Shown piece after piece: positions 9,185 to 16,959 of a stretch of DNA of 64,000 nucleotides (position 1 is its first letter; each line of letters opens with the position of its first letter). The position numbers were made by a program, and so were the translations under genes. Source of the stretch: CALNBC01 sp040768925 (GTDB lineage Bacteria; Bacillota; Clostridia; Christensenellales; CALWSW01); contig JAXGLZ010000003.1 in assembly GCA_040768925.1 (NCBI GenBank), forward strand, positions 186,001 through 250,000, written 5' to 3'. Below the pieces are notes generated by a model, which did no database searches, was not told the DNA's origin, and was given only the letters and a program-made list of their open reading frames with translations.

Positions 9185-9345
9185 CAACCGGAACTAGGGT
9201 GGGCTTGTTTTTTGGCCAGAACTTTCCAATGGCAGATAATCCCTGGTTTAAGGCAAAGGGCGCGAATCCATGCTGATAAAATGATCGGCGAGCGTGGCGG
9301 CAAACCGCCCTTGCGTTTCGCCAAAAAAGTTTTTCAAAAAAGGTA

Positions 9346-9373
9346 TTGCAGAACAGCGGTACTATGCTATAAT
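9346..9373 (+). promoter_or_regulatory. Promoter of the ctsR-mcsAB-clpC operon
   Basis: TTGCAG (9346-9351) and TATAAT (9368-9373) have a 16-bp spacer and a TGn extension before the -10 box. The CtsR operator begins 10 bp downstream, covering the predicted transcription start. Confidence 0.75.
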
Positions 9374-9382
9374 TGAATCGAA

Positions 9383-9399
9383 GGTCAAAGATAGTCAAA
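9383..9399 (+). promoter_or_regulatory. CtsR operator (direct heptamer repeat)
   Basis: GGTCAAA-GAT-AGTCAAA matches the known CtsR box, a tandem RGTCAAA heptamer with a 3-bp NAN-type spacer. It overlaps the predicted start of the operon that encodes CtsR itself, as expected for autorepression relieved on heat or protein stress. Confidence 0.92.
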
Positions 9400-9424
9400 G
9401 TAAAACCAATTGGAGGCGATGTGA

Positions 9425-9889
9425 TTGTCCGCAGTGAGCGATTCGATCGAACGTTTCATCGTTGAGCTGTTGTCCGAAGCGAACAACGTCGAGCTTCAGC
9501 GCAACGAGCTTGCCCAGGCCTTCGGCTGCGCCCCTTCCCAGATCAATTATGTGCTTTCCACCCGCTTTTCCCCCGAGCACGGCTACATCATAACCAGCAA
9601 GCGGGGCGGCGGCGGGCACATCACCATTGCCCGGATCGTGCTGACCGAGGGCGACCTTCTGCGCCAGCTCGTCACCGGCGGGATCGGCGAGGCCCTTTCC
9701 CTGAGCCGGGCAAGGGCGATCGTCTCCCGGCTGCGCGCGGAAGACGCGGTTTCCGACCGGGAAGCCGCCCTGCTCCTTTCGGCAGCCGGCGACAACCCTT
9801 CGATCCCCGCCGCCCTGCGGGATCATCTCCGGGCGGAAACGCTGCAAAAAATGCTGATGGATCTGATCCGGGCAACCCCCGGCGAATGA
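9425..9889 (+). CDS. ctsR: Transcriptional repressor CtsR
   Basis: The 154-residue protein matches CtsR from end to end. It has an N-terminal helix-turn-helix (ELAQAFGCAPSQINYVLSTRF), the winged tip with the glycine-rich loop KRGGGGHI that inserts in the DNA minor groove, and a C-terminal dimerisation/McsB-interaction domain. It represses class III heat-shock genes. The start is TTG at 9425, placed 8 nt after GGAGG. The operon order ctsR-mcsA-mcsB-clpC is the classical Firmicutes one. McsB phosphorylates arginines in the winged domain to release CtsR from DNA. Confidence 0.95.
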   Translation: MSAVSDSIERFIVELLSEANNVELQRNELAQAFGCAPSQINYVLSTRFSPEHGYIITSKRGGGGHITIARIVLTEGDLLRQLVTGGIGEALSLSRARAIVSRLRAEDAVSDREAALLLSAAGDNPSIPAALRDHLRAETLQKMLMDLIRATPGE

Positions 9890-9937
9890 CCCGTAAAACG
9901 ACTATGAACGATTTGTTTGAACAGGCGAGGTGATATC

Positions 9938-10483
9938 ATGCTTTGCGATGAATGCAGGCGCAACAACGCCGCCGTCCATCTGGTTACGATCATCAACGGC
10001 GAAAAGAAGGAACGCCATATCTGCCCGGAATGCGCAAAAAAACTGGGGACGGACAGCTTCATGACCTTTTCCTTGGGGGACGTCTTCCCCACCGCTTTCG
10101 GGTTTGGAAGCCCGGCCGCGTCCGCCCGCTGTGCGGCCTGCGGAACCACGCTGAACGACGTTACGCGCACCGGCCTTCTCGGCTGCCCGGCGTGCTATAC
10201 CAACCTTCGCGGCGAAATCATGCCGATCATCGGCAGGGTGCAAAACCGCTCGCGCCACAGCGGCCGGGTCCCGGTAGGATACGAAGCCCCGAAACTCGAT
10301 AAACCCCTTGAAGCCGCCCCGGAAACGCCGGACGATTCCCCCGAGGCAAAGCTTCGCGCGGAGCTTGCCGAAGCCGTGGCTGCCGAAGAATATGAACGCG
10401 CGGCCGCGCTTCGGGATAAGATCAAGCTTTTGGCCGGCGGAAACGGGCAAAATCCGGACCACAACGCAAAAAAGGAGGGCTGA
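9938..10483 (+). CDS. mcsA: McsA, activator of the McsB arginine kinase
   Basis: The 181-residue protein has two CxxC pairs at the N-terminus (CDEC and CPEC), a second zinc-type cluster (CAAC and CPAC), and a C-terminal UVR motif (AAEEYERAAALRDKIKLL). This is the McsA layout. McsA binds zinc, stimulates McsB autophosphorylation and links it to ClpC. The frame opens at 9917, but ATG 9938 has AGGTGAT at correct spacing. The next gene follows after 3 bp. Confidence 0.92.
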   Translation: MLCDECRRNNAAVHLVTIINGEKKERHICPECAKKLGTDSFMTFSLGDVFPTAFGFGSPAASARCAACGTTLNDVTRTGLLGCPACYTNLRGEIMPIIGRVQNRSRHSGRVPVGYEAPKLDKPLEAAPETPDDSPEAKLRAELAEAVAAEEYERAAALRDKIKLLAGGNGQNPDHNAKKEG

Positions 10484-10486
10484 TCC

Positions 10487-11488
10487 ATGTCTGCTCTGAT
10501 CGATTCGGACATCGCGATCTCCACCAGGGTCCGCCTTGCCAGAAATTATACGGACCTGCCCTTTCCGGCGAACATGACCCGCCCGCAGTTCAAAAAGCTG
10601 AACGAGCGGATCGTGAACCGGCTGGGCAAAAAGGAATTCACCCGGCTGGATATGGCCTCCCTCTCCCCTGTCGAACGGCAGGTGCTGGTCGAGCGCCACC
10701 TCGCCAGCAGGGAGCTGATCGACCGGCCGGACGGCATGCTTCTTCTCTCCAAATCCGAAACCATTTCCGTCATGGCCGGGGAGGAGGATCATCTCCGCGT
10801 CCAGTGCGTGCTGAGCGGCCTGCGGCTGGAGGAGGCGGATAACCTCAGCCGTTCGGTGGACGCCATGCTCTCGGCGGACGGATTCGCCTTCGACCCGGAG
10901 CTGGGCTACCTTACCGCCTGCCCCACGAATGTGGGCACGGGCATGCGGGCTTCCGTCATGCTGCACCTCCCCGCGATGGCAATGACCGGCTCCATCCAGA
11001 GCCTGATCGAAACCGTCGGCAAGTTCGGATACACCCTTCGCGGCTATTACGGCGAGGGCACCCGGGCAGACGGGGACATGGTCCAGATCTCCAACCAGGT
11101 TACCCTGGGCTTGTCGGAGGAAGAAATCATCGGGAACCTTTCCGAGGTGGTGCGCAGCATCATCAGAAAGGAACGTTCCGCCCGGGAAGCCCTGCTGAAA
11201 GGGGACAACGGCCAGCTTGCCGACAGGCTGAACCGCAGCCTGGGCATCCTGAAATACGCCCGCCGCCTTACCACGGAAGAGATGATGCAGCGCCTTTCGG
11301 ACGTCAAGCTCGCCCTTTCCCTCGGGCTGTTCGAAGGGGTGACCGCCGCGGATCTTGAAAAGCTGACCACCCTTTGCCAGCCCGCCAGCGTCTCGGCGAC
11401 GCTGACCGGCGCTTCCACCGCCGACCAACGGGACGAAGCCCGGGCAAAAATGCTGCGCGTCGCCCTGAAGGACTGCAATGTGTTTTAG
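10487..11488 (+). CDS. mcsB: Protein arginine kinase McsB
   Basis: The 333-residue protein is a member of the phosphagen-kinase-like family. It has STRVRLARN near the N-terminus, ERQVLVERHLAS, EEDHLRVQ and TCPTNVGTGMRASV, which hold the nucleotide-binding and catalytic residues. McsB phosphorylates arginine residues on damaged proteins, marking them for ClpCP, and on CtsR. The length is near the usual 350. It overlaps no neighbour and is tightly spaced within the clp operon. Confidence 0.95.
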   Translation: MSALIDSDIAISTRVRLARNYTDLPFPANMTRPQFKKLNERIVNRLGKKEFTRLDMASLSPVERQVLVERHLASRELIDRPDGMLLLSKSETISVMAGEEDHLRVQCVLSGLRLEEADNLSRSVDAMLSADGFAFDPELGYLTACPTNVGTGMRASVMLHLPAMAMTGSIQSLIETVGKFGYTLRGYYGEGTRADGDMVQISNQVTLGLSEEEIIGNLSEVVRSIIRKERSAREALLKGDNGQLADRLNRSLGILKYARRLTTEEMMQRLSDVKLALSLGLFEGVTAADLEKLTTLCQPASVSATLTGASTADQRDEARAKMLRVALKDCNVF

Positions 11489-11534
11489 CATAAGAAGTTT
11501 ACAGTTTTAAAGTTTAAATCGAGGTGATACATCA

Positions 11535-13949
11535 ATGGAAACCAACAACAGGTTCACGGAAGGCGCCCAGCGCGCGCTTATGATCGCCCAGCAGAGCGCC
11601 CGACAGCTTGGTAATAATTACGTGGGCACCGAACACCTGCTTCTCGGCCTTGCCCTGGAAGGGGACGGCGAAAGCGCCGCGTCAAAGGCCCTGCGGGCAG
11701 CCGGCGTGGACCAGAACGCCATCCTTTCCCGGCTCAACCGGGGCGGCGTAATGGAAGACGCGCCCGTGTTCGATTACACCCCCAGGGTCAAGCGCATCAT
11801 CGCCGCCAGCATGCAGGAATCCAAGGCGATGGGTTCCGGCTATGTAGGCACGGAGCACCTGCTGATCGCCCTTTTGAAGGAGCAGGAAGGCGTTGCCGAC
11901 CAGATTTTGAGGGATATCGGCGTCGACCCTTCCGCCCTCGTTTCCCAGCTTACCAGCGGCGAGGCCGCGCAAAACGGCGCCGCCTGCGCCAAAGCGCCCA
12001 CCAACACCCCCACTTTGGACCAGTATTCCCGGGATTTCACCGCCGCGGCCAAAGACGGCGAACTTGACCCGGTGATCGGCAGGGGCGTTGAGCTTGAGCG
12101 CATCGTGCAGATCCTTTCCCGCCGCACAAAGAACAACCCCGTGCTGGTCGGCGATCCCGGCGTCGGCAAGAGCGCCGTGGCCGAAGGGCTGGCCCAACGC
12201 ATCGTCGAGGGCAACATCCCCGAAACGCTGAAGGGCAAACGCCTCGTCGCGGTGGACCTTGTGGGCATGCTCGCCGGGGCGAAATACCGGGGCGAGTTCG
12301 AGGAACGCATCAAGACCGCCCTGGAAGAAGTCAAAAAAGCGAAGAACGTCATCCTCTTCATCGACGAGCTGCACACCATCGTGGGCGCGGGCGCTTCCGA
12401 AGGCGCCATCGACGCGGCGAATATCCTCAAGCCCATGCTCGCCAGGGGGGAAATGCAGATCATCGGCGCGACGACGCTGAACGAATACCGGAAATACATC
12501 GAAAAGGACGCGGCCCTGGAACGCCGGTTCCAGCCCGTCACCATCGGCGAGCCTTCCAGGGAGGAATCGGAACAGATCCTGCTCGGCCTCCGGGACCGCT
12601 ACGAGGCGCACCACAAGGTCCGCATCACCAACGAGGCGATCAAGGCCGCGGTGAACCTTTCCGACCGGTATATCTCCGACCGGTTCCTGCCGGACAAGGC
12701 CGTAGACCTGATGGACGAGGCCGCGTCCCGGGTGCGCATCCGCTCCTTTGTCGCCCCGCCGGACGTCCGGGCGCTGGAGGAAAAGCTGGCCAGCATCGGC
12801 AAGGAAAAGGAAGAAGCCGTCAAGAACCAGCAGTTTGAGCGCGCCGCGCAGCTGCGCGACGAGGAGCCCAAGATCAAGGCCGAGATCGAACGCCTGCGCG
12901 GCGAGTGGGAAGCCAGCAAGAACAGCGCGACGGCGGTCGTGATGGAGGAGGACATCGCCCATGTCGTATCCTCCTGGACGAACATCCCCGTCGAGCAGAT
13001 GACCGAGGACGAGAGCGAACGCCTGCTCAATCTGGAAGAGATTCTGCACCAGCGCGTGGTCGGCCAGGACGAGGCGGTCAACTCCATCTCCGCCGCCATC
13101 CGCCGCGCCCGGGCCGGGCTGAAGGACCCCAGGAGGCCCATCGGGTCCTACATCTTCCTGGGCCCCACCGGCGTGGGCAAGACCGAGCTGAGTAAGGCCC
13201 TGGCCGAAGCCATGTTCGGCAGCGAGGACGCGATGGTCCGGCTGGATATGTCCGAATACATGGAACCCCATTCCGTGGCGAAGCTTATCGGGTCCCCTCC
13301 GGGATACGTGGGATACGACGAGGGCGGCCAGCTTACGGAAAAAATCAGAAGGAAGCCGTATTCCGTCGTGCTGTTCGACGAGATCGAAAAAGCCCACCCG
13401 GACGTGTTCAACATGCTGCTGCAAATCCTGGACGACGGCCGCCTGACCGATTCGCAAGGCCGCACCGTGGATTTTCGCAATACCATCCTGATCATGACCA
13501 GCAACGTCGGGGCGAGGACCATCAAGTCCGCCCGGGTCGGGTTCGATACCGGCGGAAGGAACGTGCTCGACTTCGAACGGGCGAAGGAGAACATGCTGGC
13601 CGAGCTCAAGCGCGTATTCCGGCCTGAATTTTTGAACAGGGTGGACGATATCATCGTCTTCAGCCCCCTGAACGAGGAAGACACGAGGCAAATCGTCAAG
13701 CTGATGATGGACGCCGTCGAAAAGCGGCTGGCGGAGCGCGGGATCGAGCTGGCCATGACCGACGCGGCCCTGGATTTCCTGGCGAAGGAAGGCTTTGATC
13801 CCGAATACGGCGCAAGGCCGTTGAGAAGGGCGATCCAGCAGAAGGTGGAGGACAGCCTTTCGGAAGAAATCCTCAAAAAGACCATCGCCATCGGCGATCA
13901 CGTCACCGGGGACCTGGAGGATTGCAGGCTGGTGTTCAAAAAAGCCTAG
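11535..13949 (+). CDS. clpC: ATP-dependent Clp protease ATP-binding subunit ClpC
   Basis: The 804-residue AAA+ unfoldase has two N-domain repeats (about residues 3-145), then AAA module 1 with Walker A GDPGVGKSA (about 206) and Walker B ILFIDELHT. The middle region carries a UVR-type coiled coil (KNQQFERAAQLRDEEPKI), and AAA module 2 has GPTGVGKTE (about 542). These features separate ClpC from ClpB, ClpA and ClpE. It feeds substrates, including arginine-phosphorylated proteins, to ClpP. It is the last gene of the CtsR operon and is followed by a strong terminator. Confidence 0.96.
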   Translation: METNNRFTEGAQRALMIAQQSARQLGNNYVGTEHLLLGLALEGDGESAASKALRAAGVDQNAILSRLNRGGVMEDAPVFDYTPRVKRIIAASMQESKAMGSGYVGTEHLLIALLKEQEGVADQILRDIGVDPSALVSQLTSGEAAQNGAACAKAPTNTPTLDQYSRDFTAAAKDGELDPVIGRGVELERIVQILSRRTKNNPVLVGDPGVGKSAVAEGLAQRIVEGNIPETLKGKRLVAVDLVGMLAGAKYRGEFEERIKTALEEVKKAKNVILFIDELHTIVGAGASEGAIDAANILKPMLARGEMQIIGATTLNEYRKYIEKDAALERRFQPVTIGEPSREESEQILLGLRDRYEAHHKVRITNEAIKAAVNLSDRYISDRFLPDKAVDLMDEAASRVRIRSFVAPPDVRALEEKLASIGKEKEEAVKNQQFERAAQLRDEEPKIKAEIERLRGEWEASKNSATAVVMEEDIAHVVSSWTNIPVEQMTEDESERLLNLEEILHQRVVGQDEAVNSISAAIRRARAGLKDPRRPIGSYIFLGPTGVGKTELSKALAEAMFGSEDAMVRLDMSEYMEPHSVAKLIGSPPGYVGYDEGGQLTEKIRRKPYSVVLFDEIEKAHPDVFNMLLQILDDGRLTDSQGRTVDFRNTILIMTSNVGARTIKSARVGFDTGGRNVLDFERAKENMLAELKRVFRPEFLNRVDDIIVFSPLNEEDTRQIVKLMMDAVEKRLAERGIELAMTDAALDFLAKEGFDPEYGARPLRRAIQQKVEDSLSEEILKKTIAIGDHVTGDLEDCRLVFKKA

Positions 13950-13971
13950 TAAAAGATTCAGCCAAACAACA

Positions 13972-14007
13972 AAAGCCGGGGGAAGCGCAAGAACTTCCCC
14001 CGGCTTT
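13972..14007. terminator. Bidirectional terminator between clpC and the NUDIX gene
   Basis: AAAGCCGGGGGAAG pairs with CTTCCCCCGGCTTT around an 8-nt loop, with A and T tracts on both sides. Confidence 0.88.
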
Positions 14008-14017
14008 GCTGTTTGCG

Positions 14018-14494
14018 TCAAAAATACTCGAATTCTCCCTCGAAGTCCCCTTCGAACGCTCCCTCGCATTCCCCGTACGCTTCGGTGCATTCCCCCAGGA
14101 AGATCTTCATAAATTCCCGCATGCACGGAGCGAGCCCGGCCTTCATGAATTCTGCCAGCTCCATCCAAAACACCCGGCCTTCCCTGCTGCCGCCGTTCAG
14201 TTCGCCCGAGAAGGCGCCGGCCCCATACAAAAAGATGATCCAATGGCTGCCGTCCGTCCGGTTGAACCAGTGGACGGTGCCAAGGAGCTTCAAATCGGCC
14301 ACGGTCAGGCCGGTTTCTTCCCAAACCTCCCGAACTGCGGCGGCAACCAGGCTTTCCCCGGGTTCGGCGTGGCCGCCGGGGAAGGTCAGGCCGTCCCACT
14401 TAGAGCCCACTTTGTCCAGCACGAGAACCTTGTCCCCATCCCGGACCATGCACATATTCAACAGCATGACGGGCGCGTATCTGTCATTCTTCAT
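14018..14494 (-). CDS. NUDIX hydrolase, MutT-like
   Basis: The 158-residue protein has a complete Nudix box (GGHAEPGESLVAAAVREVWEETGL). The enzyme should hydrolyse a nucleoside diphosphate linked to another group, such as an oxidised dNTP; the substrate cannot be told. The C-terminal tail is very acidic, with repeated Glu/Phe/Gly (about residues 138-158). Its ATG lies inside the last codons of the upstream reading frame (an ATGAAGAATGA overlap), so translation is coupled to that frame. The first 15 codons are part of the 172-bp triplicated unit, with one substitution (Val for Ala at position 9). Confidence 0.9.
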   Translation of the reverse strand: MKNDRYAPVMLLNMCMVRDGDKVLVLDKVGSKWDGLTFPGGHAEPGESLVAAAVREVWEETGLTVADLKLLGTVHWFNRTDGSHWIIFLYGAGAFSGELNGGSREGRVFWMELAEFMKAGLAPCMREFMKIFLGECTEAYGECEGAFEGDFEGEFEYF

Positions 14495-14666
14495 AGATCA
14501 GCTTCCGTATCTTGGGCAGCGCTTCCTTGGCCGCGGCCCTGCCGCGCTCGATGATCTCCGCCGCGTCCGCGGTGGAGTGCGAATCAAGATCCCAGACATA
14601 GGGCGCGACGATCAGATCCGCGCACATATTCAACAGCATGGCGGGCGCGTATCTGTCATTCTTCAT
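14484..14666 (-). CDS. Chimeric 60-residue ORF, NUDIX start fused to patatin end (copy 1)
   Basis: The product would be the first 15 residues of the NUDIX protein (MKNDRYAPAMLLNMC) joined to the last 45 residues of the patatin. The ATG overlaps the stop of the preceding chimeric ORF, and its own stop overlaps the NUDIX start. Ribosomes finishing the patatin gene could therefore pass through both small ORFs to the NUDIX gene. There is no catalytic motif; it is probably a by-product of the duplication. Confidence 0.4.
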   Translation of the reverse strand: MKNDRYAPAMLLNMCADLIVAPYVWDLDSHSTADAAEIIERGRAAAKEALPKIRKLIYEE

Positions 14667-14838
14667 AGATCAGCTTCCGTATCTTGGGCAGCGCTTCCTT
14701 GGCCGCGGCCCTGCCGCGCTCGATGATCTCCGCCGCGTCCGCGGTGGAGTGCGAATCAAGATCCCAGACATAGGGCGCGACGATCAGATCCGCGCACATA
14801 TTCAACAGCATGGCGGGCGCGTATCTGTCATTCTTCAT
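14656..14838 (-). CDS. Chimeric 60-residue ORF, NUDIX start fused to patatin end (copy 2)
   Basis: Its protein sequence is identical to that of the other chimeric ORF. Its ATG lies in the ATGAAGAATGA overlap at the end of the intact patatin gene, so it takes the place the NUDIX start would have had before the duplication. Confidence 0.4.
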   Translation of the reverse strand: MKNDRYAPAMLLNMCADLIVAPYVWDLDSHSTADAAEIIERGRAAAKEALPKIRKLIYEE

Positions 14839-15634
14839 AGATCAGCTTCCGTATCTTGGGCAGCGCTTCCTTGGCCGCGGCCCTGCCGCGCTCGATGATC
14901 TCCGCCGCGTCCGCGGTGGAGTGCGAATCAAGATCCCAGACATAGGGCGCGACGATCAGATCCGCGGCGCTTTCCTTCATCCGGGCAAGCTCCCACTGCA
15001 TGATGCGCATACAGGCGTTCATATAGTCAAAATTCCGGCTCATGCGAAGGGGGTATTTTCCGTCCTCGTGGCCGCGGTAGCCCACGTCCACCCCCACGAC
15101 GACTTGGGCCCCCATTTGGCGCACCACATCGCAGGGCACCCGGGAGATCACGCCGCCGTCCGTCAGCAGCATTCCATTCAAAGGATACGGCTCGAACACC
15201 CCGGGAAGGGCATAGCTCCCCCGGGTGCCTTCGTGGAGCTTCCCTTCCGAAAGCACCACCAGCTTTCCGGTATAAAGGTCCACAGCCACGCAGGTGAAGG
15301 GGATCAGGGTTTCGTCGAAAGATTTGTTCTTGGTGAGGAGTTTCACCAGCGCCTGGAATTTTTCCCCCTTGATAAAACCGCCCTTCCGCGGGATGCGAAA
15401 ATCAAACAGGTCTTTTTCGTTGAGTTTTGGGATGATCTGGCCGGCGATCCGAAGGTCGGTCCCGCAGCAGTAGACCGCGCCGACCACCGCGCCCATGCTG
15501 GACCCGCAGATGAAGTCGACCGGGATGCCTTCGTCCTCCAGCACCTCTAAAAAACCGATATGCGCAAAGCCCTTCGCGCTGCCCGCTCCAAGGGCAAGGC
15601 CCAGGGTTTTTCGTTTTTTTCCCGATTCACTCAT
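14828..15634 (-). CDS. Patatin-like phospholipase family protein
   Basis: The 268-residue protein has the oxyanion-hole glycine motif (LGLALGAGSAKGFAHIG), the nucleophile elbow GSSMG with Ser46, and the catalytic Asp in LLTDGG. These define a bacterial RssA/YchK-type patatin, a Ser-Asp dyad lipid acyl hydrolase. The substrate is unknown. It has no signal peptide, so it is probably cytoplasmic or at the inner face of the membrane. It overlaps the TAXI-type lipoprotein gene by 8 bp, and its 3' end is the source of the 172-bp triplication. Confidence 0.9.
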   Translation of the reverse strand: MSESGKKRKTLGLALGAGSAKGFAHIGFLEVLEDEGIPVDFICGSSMGAVVGAVYCCGTDLRIAGQIIPKLNEKDLFDFRIPRKGGFIKGEKFQALVKLLTKNKSFDETLIPFTCVAVDLYTGKLVVLSEGKLHEGTRGSYALPGVFEPYPLNGMLLTDGGVISRVPCDVVRQMGAQVVVGVDVGYRGHEDGKYPLRMSRNFDYMNACMRIMQWELARMKESAADLIVAPYVWDLDSHSTADAAEIIERGRAAAKEALPKIRKLIYEE

Positions 15635-16532
15635 GTTCTTTTTTTGACTCCAGCCCCTCGTGAAGGGGGATATTTTTGATTTCTTCCATACTTTGCGCGG
15701 TGATCCCGCTCTTTTTCAGCGTTTCCACAGCCTTTTCGCCAAAGACCGCAACCATGGCCTTTGCCACGTTTTCCGGCAGGTCCGACGTGCAGACGGCCAC
15801 GACGTCCACAAAAACCGAGGCGGCCGGCTCATTCTGATTTTTGTAGGATTCCGCCGGTATTGATCCTTCGGAAAACGCCTCGTTTTCCGTCAGCGCGCTG
15901 ATCGCTTCCTCGCTCAGCGGAACGATCACGATATCCATCCCCTGGGCCAGTTCGGCGATGGCCGCGCTTCCCGGAGCGGCAAGGACAAAGCAGGCGTCCA
16001 GGCTGCCGTTTTTCATTTGTTTAAAGGCTTCTCCCGGCTCCAGGTACTGCCTTTGAATGTCCCTCAGCTCCAGATTGGCGGAAGCGACGACCTTTTCGGC
16101 CAAAGCCGCGGTCCCGCTGCCTTCCGTTCCCAGGCTTACCCTTCTTGCCTTCAAATCAAACAGGGAGCGGATGCCCGAGGTGCCCGTGGCGACGACGTGG
16201 AGCGCCTGCTTAAAAAGCGGGGCGATTGCGCGGAGCTCCGGATTCTTTGACGAAGCTTCCGCGGCCATGTCCAAGGTCATCAGGGCGACGTCCGCCGAGC
16301 CTTGTGCAAGCAGGCCGGCGTTGTCCGCGCTGCCCCCGGACTCGATGGGGTTAAAACGCGTGCCGGACACGCCCTTGGTCAGATCCGCGCAGATCCCTTC
16401 GCCCAGAGCATAAAAATCGCTGCCCTTTGGCCCCATGGCAAAGGAAAAGGTTTGCTTGTTGATCGCGCCGCATCCCACGAGCACCAGCGCCAGCGCAAGC
16501 AGCAGCGCGGGGATTTTTGCCGTTTTATTCAA
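15627..16532 (-). CDS. TAXI-family (TRAP-associated) solute-binding lipoprotein
   Basis: The 301-residue protein has a lipoprotein signal ending in LVLVGC. It is followed by the TAXI-family fold: GPKGSDFYALGEGICADL, ESGGSADNAGLLAQGSADVALM and the RRVSLGTEGSGTAALAEKV block. TAXI proteins normally capture a substrate for TRAP transporters, but no TRAP membrane subunit (DctQM) is seen here. It may serve a distant transporter or a sensor. The start is TTG at 16532 with GAGGG 6 nt upstream. It is first in the unit with the patatin and NUDIX genes. Confidence 0.8.
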   Translation of the reverse strand: MNKTAKIPALLLALALVLVGCGAINKQTFSFAMGPKGSDFYALGEGICADLTKGVSGTRFNPIESGGSADNAGLLAQGSADVALMTLDMAAEASSKNPELRAIAPLFKQALHVVATGTSGIRSLFDLKARRVSLGTEGSGTAALAEKVVASANLELRDIQRQYLEPGEAFKQMKNGSLDACFVLAAPGSAAIAELAQGMDIVIVPLSEEAISALTENEAFSEGSIPAESYKNQNEPAASVFVDVVAVCTSDLPENVAKAMVAVFGEKAVETLKKSGITAQSMEEIKNIPLHEGLESKKEHE

Positions 16533-16596
16533 TTATGCCCTCGCCTTTCGCGTTCGGCCGCGTTCCGTTTGCATGGCCAAACGCCTATGATAGACA

Positions 16597-16879
16597 CCGG
16601 AATCTGTGATTTCGGTGCAGACCATCGACCCTATTTCGGGGTTTCAGGGGCCGAAGCCCCCTGAGTTTCAATCAAAACTGACGACATGGGCCGGAATCTG
16701 TGATTTCGGCACCTCATCAGGGAATGCTGTCGGCTGCGCCGACGACCGGGGCGTCAGTTTTGCGGCACGATTTCGGGCAGCAATGCCCGAAATCTCTTTG
16801 CGCGAAGCGAAAAACCCACCGGAGAAGCGGCCAACAGGCCGCTTTGACGCCCCCAAGACACCGGAATCCGCGATTCCGG
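16597..16879. repeat. Modular palindromic intergenic repeat, copy A
   Basis: This gene-free stretch between divergent genes holds three palindromes of the form CCGGAATC-N3-GATTCCGG (16597-16615, 16691-16709 and 16861-16879, the last perfect). It also has a hairpin GGGGTTTCAGGGGCCGAAGCCCC, a stem TCGGCTGCGCCGA, a stem GATTTCGGGC/GCCCGAAATC, and an AAGCGGCC/GGCCGCTT pair. The same modules, partly in another order, recur at 37519-37722. No coding potential was seen. Confidence 0.8.
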
Positions 16880-16959
16880 CGAATGTTCCTTTCAAAACCG
16901 ATATATTATAACACAGGCGGAGTACTTGTGTCATCACACCCGACCGAAGGGAGGCCCGA

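Larger units (their letters stand above)
14450..14966. repeat. 172-bp tandem triplication spanning the patatin/NUDIX junction
   Basis: Three head-to-tail copies start at 14450, 14622 and 14794. They are identical except for one base (a at 14469, g in the other two). Each copy contains the last 45 codons of the patatin gene and the first 15 codons of the NUDIX gene. The copies break at a short GC microhomology where the NUDIX codons for NMC join the patatin codons for ADLIVAP. This creates two extra, in-frame chimeric ORFs. The near identity points to a recent duplication, or to an assembly artefact. Confidence 0.95.

Noticed and set aside
9118..9324. Upstream extension of galU by 69 codons
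   Set aside because: GalU homologues start at the MRIRKAVIPAAG segment, and AAGGAGG fixes ATG 9117.
9902..11491. A 529-codon minus-strand frame opposite mcsA and mcsB
   Set aside because: Both plus-strand genes match their families end to end and are in the conserved operon. The antisense frame is a G+C artefact.
11682..14399. A 905-codon open frame on the minus strand opposite clpC
   Set aside because: It is a shadow of clpC caused by high third-position G+C. It has no domain pattern, no ribosome site, and runs across the NUDIX gene and the terminator.
14450..14966. Possibility that the 172-bp repeats are a CRISPR array
   Set aside because: There are only three copies, with no spacers and a coding origin for all of the unit. 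It is a tandem duplication.
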